From Reinekea blandensis MED297 (GTDB lineage: Bacteria; Pseudomonadota; Gammaproteobacteria; Pseudomonadales; Natronospirillaceae), in assembly GCF_000153185.1 (NCBI RefSeq), contig NZ_CH724152.1, positions 477,116-541,115 on the forward strand: 64,000 nt of DNA, read 5' to 3'. The translations under genes were made by a program, and so were the position numbers. Below, piece by piece: positions 45,967 to 54,626 of this stretch (position 1 is its first letter; each line of letters opens with the position of its first letter). Below the pieces are notes generated by a model, which did no database searches, had not been told where the DNA came from, and saw nothing but the letters and a program-made list of their open reading frames with translations.

Positions 45967-46885
45967 TCCAACCCAAACTCAGTCAGCGTTGAAAAAACGT
46001 TTCAACGTTAAACGCATCAGCCTGTCTCGATTGCTGGCCTGGATCATTCTGATTGTCATGCTGACCATCACGGTGTTCCCTCTGCTGTTCATGACGAAAA
46101 CGTCGTTTGTACCAGCGGAAGATCTCTACACCTCGGCCAATCAGCTTGTACCTGATAACCCGACGCTGGTGCATTACAAAAAAGTTTTTGGCCTGCTGGA
46201 TACCGATGAATCTATCGCCGCGGGTGGTTCCGGTGCCAACATTAATTTCGGGCTGTCGCTGGTGAACTCGCTGATCTTCACGATCTCGATTGTCATCGTA
46301 CAAACCTTTAACAGTGCCATGGCGGCTTATGCCTTCGCCCGGGTTCCGTTTTATGGCAGTCGGGTTCTCTTCGGTGCCTTTGTCGCCTCCATGATGATTC
46401 CGGGTGTCGTTACGCTCATTCCCAACTTTGTCATGGTTCGTGACCTTGGTTTGCTGAACACGCACTTGGGTATGGTGGCGCCGTTTCTGTTAATGCATGG
46501 CTTCGCCGTGTTCTTTATGCGCCAGTTTTTTATCTCTATGCCAAAAGATCTGGAAGAGGCGGCACAGCTCGATGGTCTGAACCCGCTGATGATCTTTTTC
46601 AAGATCGCCTTGCCGTTGAGTATTGGTCCGCTGTTAACGGTGGCCACGCTCACCATGATTAACATGTGGAATGAGTTTCTCTGGCCATTTCTGGTGACCA
46701 CGGAAGACAGCATGAAAACGCTGCCGGTCGCGTTGCAATCATTTAAATCACAGGCTCCCCAGGGCCAGCCCGATTGGGGTGGTCTGATGGCGGCAACCGT
46801 TGTCGCTACCCTGCCAACCTTAGGCATGCTTTTAGCCTTTGGTGGGCGCATCGTCGAATCTGTCCAGTTTACGGGCGGAAAATAA
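45953..46885 (+). CDS. Sugar ABC transporter permease (MalG type)
   Basis: 310 residues, six membrane helices, EAA loop LEEAAQLDGLNPLMIFFKIALPLS. The start is a GTG overlapping the first permease by 14 bp, so the two are translationally coupled. It pairs with the upstream permease in the inner membrane. Confidence 0.93.
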   Translation: MTLLNPTQTQSALKKRFNVKRISLSRLLAWIILIVMLTITVFPLLFMTKTSFVPAEDLYTSANQLVPDNPTLVHYKKVFGLLDTDESIAAGGSGANINFGLSLVNSLIFTISIVIVQTFNSAMAAYAFARVPFYGSRVLFGAFVASMMIPGVVTLIPNFVMVRDLGLLNTHLGMVAPFLLMHGFAVFFMRQFFISMPKDLEEAAQLDGLNPLMIFFKIALPLSIGPLLTVATLTMINMWNEFLWPFLVTTEDSMKTLPVALQSFKSQAPQGQPDWGGLMAATVVATLPTLGMLLAFGGRIVESVQFTGGK

Positions 46886-46906
46886 CAACAATTGAGGATA
46901 CACCCG

Positions 46907-48208
46907 ATGATTACTCGTACTTTAGCACTCGCATCACTGGCCGCCGGACTCGGCGTTATGGCTCAGGCTACTGAAATCCGTTACGTCTTGTGGGATTCCA
47001 ATCAGCTGCCGGCCTATCAACAATGTGCCGCGGATTTCACGGCCGCCAACCCGGACATAACCGTTAAGATTACTCAGTCCGGTTGGGACGATTACTGGAC
47101 CGCGTTGTCGACCGGATTTGTTTCCGGCACCGCGCCCGATGTGTTTACCAATCACCTGGCAAAATATCCGGAGTTTGCCAAGAACAATCAGCTTGTAGAT
47201 TTGTCTGATTGGGTGGCCCGCGATGGCGTTGATACGAGTTTATATTCCGGTGGCCTGTATGACATCTGGGGACGTGACGCCGCGCAGTTCGGTCTGCCGA
47301 AAGATTGGGACACCATTGCCATGATCGTCAACATGGACATGGCCGAAGCCGCCGGCATTACTTTGGAAGAGCTGAACAACATGAGCTGGAATCCACAAGA
47401 TGGTGGCAGCTTTGAACAGATCGTCCGCAAACTGACCATTGACGAAAATGGCAATAACGCACTGTCTGCCGATTTCGATGCTGACAATGTTGCGGTCTAC
47501 GGTTATCAGAACCCCGGCTCCGGCGGCATGATGGGCCAAACCGAATGGGGCCATTTTGCCGTCTCTAATGGCTTTACTTATCAGCCTGAACCTTGGGATG
47601 GCGAGTTCAATTACGACAGTCCGAAGCTGGCTGAAACGCTGGAGTACCTGGCTCGCATGCCGGAAGAAGGTTTGTCTGCCAGCTTCCAGGACACCCGTTC
47701 ATTGGGCTCGGATTCCATGTTTGTCGCCGGCAAAGCGGCCATCGTTCCAAACGGCTCGTGGATGATCAATTACTTCGACAACAATGTGAAAGGCAATTAT
47801 CAGTGGATTCCGTTACCGATTGGCCCAACCGGACAGCGCGCGACCATGTTTAACGGGCTGGCCGATTCCATCTGGACCGGTTCGAAGCACAAAGAAGAAG
47901 CCTGGCAGTGGGTGAAGTACCTGGGCTCTGCAGACTGTCAGAGTGTTGTGGCTGAAAAAGGCGTGGTCTTCCCGGCCATCGACGGGATGGCTGAAAAAAC
48001 CACCCAAGCGCATCAGGCACGAGGCATCGACTCAAGTGCTTTCCTGACCATGGCGAACGCCAACACGTTCCTCGCTCCGATTGCCGACAACGGTGCCCGC
48101 ATTAATGAAGCGATGGAAAACGCTGTTCAAACCATCTTGCTGGGCAAAGACGACGCTCAGGATGCTCTCGATAAAGCGAACAAGAAGATCCTTCGCTATA
48201 ACCGTTAA
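46907..48208 (+). CDS. Sugar ABC transporter substrate-binding protein
   Basis: 433 residues. A signal peptide (about 1-22) with AQATEIRYVLWDSNQLPAYQ at the mature end, then a type I/II sugar-binding fold (PDVFTNHLAKYPEF, GKAAIVPNGSWM). The ATG at 46907 is preceded by TTGAGGA; a TTG start 15 bases earlier coincides with this ribosome-binding site. It delivers the sugar to the two permeases. It is followed by two hairpin terminators flanking a structured element. Confidence 0.93.
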   Translation: MITRTLALASLAAGLGVMAQATEIRYVLWDSNQLPAYQQCAADFTAANPDITVKITQSGWDDYWTALSTGFVSGTAPDVFTNHLAKYPEFAKNNQLVDLSDWVARDGVDTSLYSGGLYDIWGRDAAQFGLPKDWDTIAMIVNMDMAEAAGITLEELNNMSWNPQDGGSFEQIVRKLTIDENGNNALSADFDADNVAVYGYQNPGSGGMMGQTEWGHFAVSNGFTYQPEPWDGEFNYDSPKLAETLEYLARMPEEGLSASFQDTRSLGSDSMFVAGKAAIVPNGSWMINYFDNNVKGNYQWIPLPIGPTGQRATMFNGLADSIWTGSKHKEEAWQWVKYLGSADCQSVVAEKGVVFPAIDGMAEKTTQAHQARGIDSSAFLTMANANTFLAPIADNGARINEAMENAVQTILLGKDDAQDALDKANKKILRYNR

Positions 48209-48228
48209 ACCAACGGGTTGGTTCATCA

Positions 48229-48258
48229 AAATAGCCCTCAAATGAGGGCTATTTGTTT
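48229..48258 (+). terminator. Hairpin terminator after the binding-protein gene
   Basis: AAATAGCCCTC (48229-48239) pairs with GAGGGCTATTT (48244-48254) around AAAT, followed by GTTTGTT. It shares its core with the terminator at 48413. Confidence 0.8.
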
Positions 48259-48277
48259 GTTGATAAACCCCGCCGAT

Positions 48278-48373
48278 AAAAAGGTAGCTCTCAAATGGAA
48301 CGCTGCAAGTATCGTCCTGATACGCTCGACGAAAACCTCCGTGTTTTCGACGTCCATTTGCGAGCTACCTTTT
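48278..48373. other. 96-nt three-way-junction structured element
   Basis: The outer arms AAAAGGTAGCTC (48279-48290) and GAGCTACCTTTT (48362-48373) pair perfectly. CAAATGGA (48292-48299) and TCCATTTG (48353-48360) continue the stem after a single mismatch, giving 20 of 21 pairs. Inside are two hairpins: GTATC-gtcct-GATAC (48309-48323) and CGACGAAAAC-ctccgt-GTTTTCGACG (48327-48352, one mismatch). It carries no coding ORF. It could be a small RNA, a palindromic mobile unit (REP/MITE-like) or an mRNA 3' structure. No second copy is visible in this window. Confidence 0.6.
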
Positions 48374-48412
48374 CATCGTCTTGAGCTCGGTAGTAACTTT
48401 GTCATTAGTCTG

Positions 48413-48436
48413 AAAGCCCTCAACTGAGGGCTTTTC
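48413..48436. terminator. Bidirectional hairpin terminator before melR
   Basis: AAAGCCCTC (48413-48421) pairs with GAGGGCTTT (48426-48434) around AACT, flanked by A and T runs. Its core is nearly identical to the hairpin at 48231-48252. It likely terminates the convergent regulator gene and the transporter operon. Confidence 0.75.
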
Positions 48437-48452
48437 GCGTTGGTGAACTCAC

Positions 48453-49322
48453 TCAGCGATACCGGTTACGAAATTCTTTCGGCGTGCATTGCTCATATTG
48501 GCGGAACACAATGTAAAAGCGGTTGTTGCTGTTAAAACCGACGGTCAGTGCAATGTCCATGATCGAGCGTTCGGTATCGCGCAGCAGATCCTTGGCGGTC
48601 ATCAGCCGCATGCGATTAATGTATTGTTTCATTGGAATTCCGATCAGGTTTTTGAACATCTGCATTGCGTACTTTGGATGCAGATGGACATGCTCTGCCA
48701 CATCGGTGACGGCGATCGGTTGTTTGTAATTGCTCGCAATGAACTCGAGCATGGCCTGAATTTTCTGTGACTGAGAGGTGCGTTTTTCTTTAACGGAGTC
48801 ATCACTGTCAATGACCGGTTCGACCAGTTGTTCAAGACCGTAGGCACTGGCTCGTTTCAGCATCAACTGCAGTTCATCATTGACCACCGCTTTCAGGGCA
48901 TCGTCGTTACGATTAAATTCGTCAACTAAGCGGCGCATTTGGTCGATGGGCATCGGATACTCGACCCGGCTGTGCAGTACCGCCTGCGAAACAATGTCGC
49001 GATAGAGTCGCTGCAACTGGCTCCAGGCAATGATGGTTTGCATGGGAATGTAGGCAATGAACATTTCACGACACTTTCCCGGATTGGTGAGCTGATGAGG
49101 TATGGCCGCCCAGAATAACCCGAGGTGGCGTTCCGGTAATCGGAAGAACTTTCCGTTGATGTCATATTCGACACCGTCGCCATAAGGAATGTTGACCTCA
49201 ATGTGGCTGTGCCAGTGTGCCTGAGCCATACACTCCGGTTCGCGCTCTTCAACATAGATGTTGTCCTGCACAAACAGCGGATTAACCGGATCATTGGGTT
49301 GGTAGACTTTTTCTTCCTGCAT
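48453..49322 (-). CDS. MelR-like AraC-family regulator
   Basis: 289 residues. An N-terminal cupin-like domain with HWHSHIEVNIPYGDGVEYDINGKFF and LGLFWAAIPHQLT aligns well with E. coli MelR (HWHGQVEVNVPF, LFWACTPHQLT). The C-terminal AraC HTH (VTDVAEHVHLHPKYAMQMFKNLIGIPMKQYI, MDIALTVGFNSNNRFY) follows. MelR activates melibiose genes. Divergent orientation to the alpha-galactosidase and its place after the transporter support control of the whole cluster. Confidence 0.92.
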   Translation of the reverse strand: MQEEKVYQPNDPVNPLFVQDNIYVEEREPECMAQAHWHSHIEVNIPYGDGVEYDINGKFFRLPERHLGLFWAAIPHQLTNPGKCREMFIAYIPMQTIIAWSQLQRLYRDIVSQAVLHSRVEYPMPIDQMRRLVDEFNRNDDALKAVVNDELQLMLKRASAYGLEQLVEPVIDSDDSVKEKRTSQSQKIQAMLEFIASNYKQPIAVTDVAEHVHLHPKYAMQMFKNLIGIPMKQYINRMRLMTAKDLLRDTERSIMDIALTVGFNSNNRFYIVFRQYEQCTPKEFRNRYR

Positions 49323-49422
49323 ATCTGTACCCGAATCTCACAGAATGAATCTCGGCGTTTGAGTTACGCCTGGCCGGACCCTGACGGCCGCCAGAACCCA
49401 ACCATAACAAACAGAAACGCTC

Positions 49423-49455
49423 CGGTATCGGTAATCTTACTTTTCGAAGATACCG
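49423..49455. promoter_or_regulatory. Inverted GGTATC/GATACC repeat in the melR-alpha-galactosidase gap
   Basis: CGGTATC (49423-49429) and GATACCG (49449-49455) form 7-bp inverted arms 19 bp apart. A further CGATACC follows at 49493. The position is suitable for control of both divergent genes. The assignment to MelR is inference. Confidence 0.35.
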
Positions 49456-49572
49456 AAACGTTTTCCGAGAGGACGATCACGCCGATACCCCTTAGATTAG
49501 CAGCAAGATTTTCATTGTGTGAGCGAAACGCTGTGACTGCACAGGTTCGACTCAATCGTTTTGGAGTATGTT

Positions 49573-51699
49573 ATGTCCGACTGGCTTCACCTCACGTCTG
49601 AACACTGCAGTGCCGTTTTGTGCAGCGAACGCGGTGGTATACCCAAACTCGTCTATTGGGGCGCTCGGTTGTCTGCGGACAGTGACCTGTCTTCCCTTGA
49701 TCTATTGAACGGGTTACCGCACCCGGCCGGGTATCTGGATGCAATTCCAACCCTCAGTCTGGTGCCGGAAATCGGCCACGGCTTCCATGGCGAGGCCGGG
49801 CTGTTGGGCCACAGTCAGCGCCAGCGTTGGGGCGGTCAGATGACGTTGACGAGTATGCAGAAAACCGCCAAAGGCGAAGCGGAAATTGTCTGTCGTGACC
49901 CGATTGCACAGTTGTCCCTGACCCTGTCGGTTTGCCTGGATCCGGTGTCGGATGTTCTGACTTTGCAGGCTGAACTGAAGAACGAAGGCGAACAGGCCTT
50001 TCAGTTGGATCATCTCGGATTATCCGTTCCCATGCCGGTGCGTGCTGCCGAGCTGATGACGTTTCATGGTCGCTGGATCCAGGAGTTTGTGACCAAACGA
50101 CAGCGGTGGCCGGAGTCTAAGGTTGTGCGTGAGAGCCGACGCGGTAAAACCGCTCACGACTCGTTCCCGGCCCTGATTGCCGGCGAGTCCGGCTTCAGTG
50201 ACACTCAGGGGGAAGTCTGGGGGCTGCACCTGGCCTGGAGTGGAAACCACCGGTTAGTCGCGGAACAGCTTTTCGACGGTGATCGGCACATTCAGCTCGC
50301 GGAGTGGCTGTATCCGGGTGAAATCGAGTTAGCGCCCGGTGATTCGTATCAGACGCCGACAATCGTCGGAAGCTGGTCCCAGAATGGATTGAATGCCTTG
50401 TCGCAGCGTTTTCACCGGTATTTGCGTCAACAGGTTCTTGACCCGAGCGTCGCGGAAGTGCCGCGTCCGGTGCATCTGAATACCTGGGAAGGGATTTATT
50501 TTGATCATACGCCTGAGCATCTGTTGCGCATGGTCGATCAGGCCGCCGACATGGGCGTTGAACGCTTTATTCTGGATGACGGCTGGTTTGGTGCCCGTGA
50601 CGATGATCATGCCGGTCTTGGCGACTGGACGGTGAACATGCAGAAACATCCGGGCGGATTGCATTATCTGATCGATGCCGTCAAAGCGCGCGGTATGGAG
50701 TTTGGTTTGTGGTTTGAACCGGAAATGGTCAACCCGGACTCTGATTTGTATCGCGCGCATCCGGATTGGGTGCTTCAGGTGGAAGACTATGAACAGCTGT
50801 TGGGTCGTTACCAGTACGTGCTGGATTTATCCCGACCGGAAGTCTCTGAGTATCTGTGGAATTCCATCGATGCCATTCTGACTGAGTACGATATTCGCTA
50901 TATCAAATGGGACATGAACCGCGATTTGGTGCAGCCGGGCAGCGGTGGCGTTGCCAGTGTGCATCGTCAAACGCAGGCGCTGTATCAGTTGATGGCTCGC
51001 ATCCGTGAAGCGCACCCTCATGTCGAAATTGAAAACTGTTCATCCGGCGGCGGCCGTATCGATTACGGGCTGATGCAGCACACGCAACGGATCTGGTTGT
51101 CGGACTGCATCGACGCGCTGGAACGACAGCGTATGCAATACGGCGCTTCGCTGTTTTTCCCACCCGAAGTACTGGGATCACATTTAAGCAAAACGCCGGC
51201 ATCCACAACCAACCGAGTCCTCAATTTGGGGTTTCGGGGCATCACGGCGTTGTTCGCGCATTTCGGTATCGAACTGGATTCGAGCACCTTAACGGCATTG
51301 GAACGCGAGGAGGTTCTGGCGCTGGTCAATCTCTACAAAGATAAGCGGGCTTTGATTCATCATGGCGACTTTTATCGGTTGCCGACGGGTGTGGACAGCG
51401 TGCAAGCCTATGGCACCGTTGCGGAAAACGGTGAGGAAGCCTTGTTTGCCGTTGCCACGTTGAGCTTGCCTGAAACCATGCGTTTACCGCCACTGCGTTT
51501 GCTGGGGCTGGATGCCAAGACGACCTACCGGCTCGAGTTCTGGATTCCGGAAGGGACCGCGGCCCATTGCACAGAAAAATCGCCATTGCAGATTGAAGGG
51601 GCGGGGGAGTTTACCGGCGAGCTTTTGATGCAGCTGGGTGTTCAGTTACCGATTATGCATCCGCAATCGGCCATGCTGATCAGTCTTACAACCGTTTAA
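49573..51699 (+). CDS. Alpha-galactosidase (GH36)
   Basis: 708 residues. It cleaves terminal alpha-galactose from melibiose, raffinose and related sugars. The nucleophile Asp is in IKWDMNRDL (about residue 448) and the acid/base Asp in WLSDCIDALER (about 512). Between them is ENCSSGGGRID, all typical of GH36. GGAG lies seven bases before the ATG at 49573; a TTG four codons upstream overlaps it. No signal peptide is seen, so it acts on imported sugar. A strong terminator follows. Confidence 0.96.
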   Translation: MSDWLHLTSEHCSAVLCSERGGIPKLVYWGARLSADSDLSSLDLLNGLPHPAGYLDAIPTLSLVPEIGHGFHGEAGLLGHSQRQRWGGQMTLTSMQKTAKGEAEIVCRDPIAQLSLTLSVCLDPVSDVLTLQAELKNEGEQAFQLDHLGLSVPMPVRAAELMTFHGRWIQEFVTKRQRWPESKVVRESRRGKTAHDSFPALIAGESGFSDTQGEVWGLHLAWSGNHRLVAEQLFDGDRHIQLAEWLYPGEIELAPGDSYQTPTIVGSWSQNGLNALSQRFHRYLRQQVLDPSVAEVPRPVHLNTWEGIYFDHTPEHLLRMVDQAADMGVERFILDDGWFGARDDDHAGLGDWTVNMQKHPGGLHYLIDAVKARGMEFGLWFEPEMVNPDSDLYRAHPDWVLQVEDYEQLLGRYQYVLDLSRPEVSEYLWNSIDAILTEYDIRYIKWDMNRDLVQPGSGGVASVHRQTQALYQLMARIREAHPHVEIENCSSGGGRIDYGLMQHTQRIWLSDCIDALERQRMQYGASLFFPPEVLGSHLSKTPASTTNRVLNLGFRGITALFAHFGIELDSSTLTALEREEVLALVNLYKDKRALIHHGDFYRLPTGVDSVQAYGTVAENGEEALFAVATLSLPETMRLPPLRLLGLDAKTTYRLEFWIPEGTAAHCTEKSPLQIEGAGEFTGELLMQLGVQLPIMHPQSAMLISLTTV

Positions 51700-51740
51700 C
51701 CAGGGTCATGCGCGCCGACTGCACCGTGCGCGTGTTTTCA

Positions 51741-51764
51741 GGGGGCTTTGAGCCCCCTTTTTTT
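51741..51764 (+). terminator. Intrinsic terminator after the alpha-galactosidase
   Basis: GGGGGCT (51741-51747) pairs with AGCCCCC (51751-51757) around TTG, followed by seven T. It lies between convergent genes. Confidence 0.93.
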
Positions 51765-51776
51765 ATGCGAAGTGCC

Positions 51777-53222
51777 TTAGCTTTGCCGCACCAGCTTTTG
51801 CATCGCTTCCGACAGTTGCTGAACTTTTTCAGCCTGTTCGGTCAACAGGCGCTGGCTGTGTGATAGCTGTTCGGCCGCTTGCGACTGCTGCGTGCTGATG
51901 TCGGCCAGTTCGGTCGACGATTGCGCCATCTCACGAACGTCTTCTGTTTGCTTGGTGATTTCTTCAGCAACGCTGGTGATCGATTGGTTGATGCCGTTAA
52001 CGGAGGTGACGACCTGTTGCAGTTTTTCGCGCGCTTCGTTGACGACCGCTACGCCGGCATCCACACCCTGAACCGAACGCGCCAGCAGCTCGCGGATCTC
52101 ATCTGCTGAGGCTGTTGAGCGTTGGGATAACCCGCGTACTTCATCGGCGACCACCGCAAAGCCGCGACCGGCTTCACCGGCGCGGGCCGCCTCGATGGCT
52201 GCGTTTAACGCCAACAGATTGGTCTGTTCAGCAATGCCGGTAATCATCGATGTTGCGGTTTCAATGGCCTGGTTGTTGGCCTTAATTTGGTCGATGGACT
52301 CGACGACCTTTTCCATGGTGACGCTGCTGGCATCGGACAGACTGGACGCCGTACTGGCTTCACTGGAAATCTTTTCAACCAGCTGACTGCCGTCGCTTAA
52401 TGAATCGGACACTTCTTTCAGTCGTTCGTTAAAAAACGCCGACGAGGCTTCGAGTTCGGATGAACGCTCGTTAATCTGACTGCTGTTGAGGGCGACATCG
52501 GACTGGACCTGACGTAACTCACCGGAAGTGTTGACCAAGATTTCAACCGTTTCCTGGGTCTGTTCTATCAGGGTTTTCAGGGTTGCCGATCCGGCTTCCA
52601 GGTCCTGTGCAACGGCCTGGGCTTCGTTGGTGGCCTGCTCGGCGGAGGCCATAGCGCGTATGCGCAATACCTGGCCGTAAAACTGAGTGATGGTGACGAT
52701 GACCAGAGGCAACAGGAAACCGGATATTTTATCGACCCGTAACGCATCCGCTGGCAGTTCCACGTTTGGAATGGTGATCGAGGACGAAAATTCTCCGACG
52801 AGGAAGTACACCAGTGCGGCGAGAACCACCAATGCCCAAACGGCGTTGGACCGACGATTACCGACCAGGAACACCATGACAATGTTCACCATGGTCCAGA
52901 GAATGTGATGTGAGGCAATGCCGCCGGTTTGCAGAATCATGTTCAGGGAATGGCCGTATACACCGAAGAAAAACAATTGCATGACTGCCGTGACCGGCGC
53001 ACCCAAACGCAACAGAACGGCACTGCTGATCGACGTGATGCCAACCAGAATGGCGGTCCAGACCAGCGGTTGAACCTCCAGTCCACGCCATTTGAAAAAG
53101 CTGTAAACAAAAATCAGGATGCCGAAGAAGGTATAGAACAACAGGATGTTCAAGCGCTCTTCCTGAGCAGGCTCAACGGCCGATGGTGTGAAAAAACGCA
53201 TGTAAAGGCTAATGGGATTCAT
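51777..53222 (-). CDS. Methyl-accepting chemotaxis-like protein with polytopic N-terminus
   Basis: 481 residues. Six hydrophobic segments in the first ~200 residues replace the usual periplasmic sensor, and there is no HAMP domain. The C-terminal signalling tip is canonical ([45 protein letters not shown]). It probably senses something within or across the membrane. No chemotaxis genes adjoin it. It is divergent from the beta-oxidation operon. Confidence 0.92.
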   Translation of the reverse strand: MNPISLYMRFFTPSAVEPAQEERLNILLFYTFFGILIFVYSFFKWRGLEVQPLVWTAILVGITSISSAVLLRLGAPVTAVMQLFFFGVYGHSLNMILQTGGIASHHILWTMVNIVMVFLVGNRRSNAVWALVVLAALVYFLVGEFSSSITIPNVELPADALRVDKISGFLLPLVIVTITQFYGQVLRIRAMASAEQATNEAQAVAQDLEAGSATLKTLIEQTQETVEILVNTSGELRQVQSDVALNSSQINERSSELEASSAFFNERLKEVSDSLSDGSQLVEKISSEASTASSLSDASSVTMEKVVESIDQIKANNQAIETATSMITGIAEQTNLLALNAAIEAARAGEAGRGFAVVADEVRGLSQRSTASADEIRELLARSVQGVDAGVAVVNEAREKLQQVVTSVNGINQSITSVAEEITKQTEDVREMAQSSTELADISTQQSQAAEQLSHSQRLLTEQAEKVQQLSEAMQKLVRQS

Positions 53223-53409
53223 AAGTATCGAGGTTGGTCATTTCTTTTGTAATACAGACATTATAGGCATTTTGTCGGGGAACTTTAGCATTTGTTGAAG
53301 TAAAGTCGGATAACGATCTCTCAGGTCAAATAGGTCGATCAGAATTGTCATTGAGTGTTCCCCAGCACCTGCTATCGTCGCTGAGACAATAAAAATAAGA
53401 GGGAAGCTG

Positions 53410-54624
53410 ATGAACGACGCGCTCATTTTCGATGCCATTCGCACACCGCGCGGTAAAGGCAAACCGGGTGGTGCTCTGCATGAGGTCAAGCCCATAAAAC
53501 TGGTTGCAGACCTGATGAACACCTTGACGGAACGAAACCCACTGGACACCGCCGCCATTGATGATGTGGTTCTTGGTTGCGTTTCTGCTATCGGCGACCA
53601 GGGTGGCGACGTTGCGAAAATTGCCAGTTTGTACGCCGGTTGGGACACCAACATTGCCGGGGTAACCTTAAATCGGTTTTGTGCCTCCGGTGCCGAAGCC
53701 GTCAACTTGGCGGCCATGAAGGTTCGTTCGGGTTGGGAAACATTGGTGGTCGCCGGTGGATTCGAATCGATGTCCCGTGTACCCATTCTCAGTGACGGCG
53801 GCCCTTGGGCGCTGGACCCGGAAACCAACGCAAAGACCGGTTTTCTGCCGCAGGGCATTGGTGCCGATCTGATCGCTACTTTAGGCGGTTACGATCGTGA
53901 TCGTTTGGATCAATTTGCCAGTGAGTCGCACCGACGCGCAGAAGCGGCCTGGCAACGAGGGGCTTTTCAGCGCTCGGTGGTACCGGTGGTCGATGACAAT
54001 GGCCATTTCATTTTAAACAAAGATGAACTGGTGCGCGGAGATACCACGCCGGAAACGTTGTCCGCGTTGAAACCTTCTTTTCAGGGCATGGGCGAGATGG
54101 CCTTCGATGTGGTGGCTCGTAACAAATATCCGCAGGTTGAACAGATTCAGCATCGGCATCATGCCGGTAACTCATCCGGATTGGCCGACGGTGCCGCCTT
54201 GCTTCTGGTCGGTAATGAAGCGCAAACGAAACGATTCAATTTAACGCCCCGGGCACGCGTCGTCAGCACGGCATTGGTCGGGACGGACCCAACCATCATG
54301 TTGACCGGTCCGATGCCGGCTGCGGAAAAAGCGCTCAAGGTTGCCGGTCTGACCAAGCAGGACATCGACCTTTGGGAAATCAACGAAGCCTTTGCATCGG
54401 TAACGCTGCGATTCATGGAGGACTTTGAGCTCGACCCAGCCACCGTGAACGTGAACGGTGGGGCCATTGCCATGGGGCATCCGCTTGGTGCAACGGGGGC
54501 CATGTTGATTGGTACGTTGATGGATGAACTGGTCGTGCAGAATAAACGCTATGGCCTGGTTGCTATGTGTGTGGGTGGTGGCATGGGTATCGCCACCATC
54601 ATTGAAAATCTGGAACGGGGGTGA
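53410..54624 (+). CDS. Acetyl-CoA C-acyltransferase (thiolase)
   Basis: 404 residues. The active-site Cys lies in LNRFCASGAEAVNLA (about 95), the His in NGGAIAMGHPLGATGA and the second Cys in CVGGGMG. It performs the thiolytic step of beta-oxidation. It is the first gene of a four-gene operon; its stop overlaps the next start region. Confidence 0.95.
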   Translation: MNDALIFDAIRTPRGKGKPGGALHEVKPIKLVADLMNTLTERNPLDTAAIDDVVLGCVSAIGDQGGDVAKIASLYAGWDTNIAGVTLNRFCASGAEAVNLAAMKVRSGWETLVVAGGFESMSRVPILSDGGPWALDPETNAKTGFLPQGIGADLIATLGGYDRDRLDQFASESHRRAEAAWQRGAFQRSVVPVVDDNGHFILNKDELVRGDTTPETLSALKPSFQGMGEMAFDVVARNKYPQVEQIQHRHHAGNSSGLADGAALLLVGNEAQTKRFNLTPRARVVSTALVGTDPTIMLTGPMPAAEKALKVAGLTKQDIDLWEINEAFASVTLRFMEDFELDPATVNVNGGAIAMGHPLGATGAMLIGTLMDELVVQNKRYGLVAMCVGGGMGIATIIENLERG

Positions 54625-54626
54625 GT

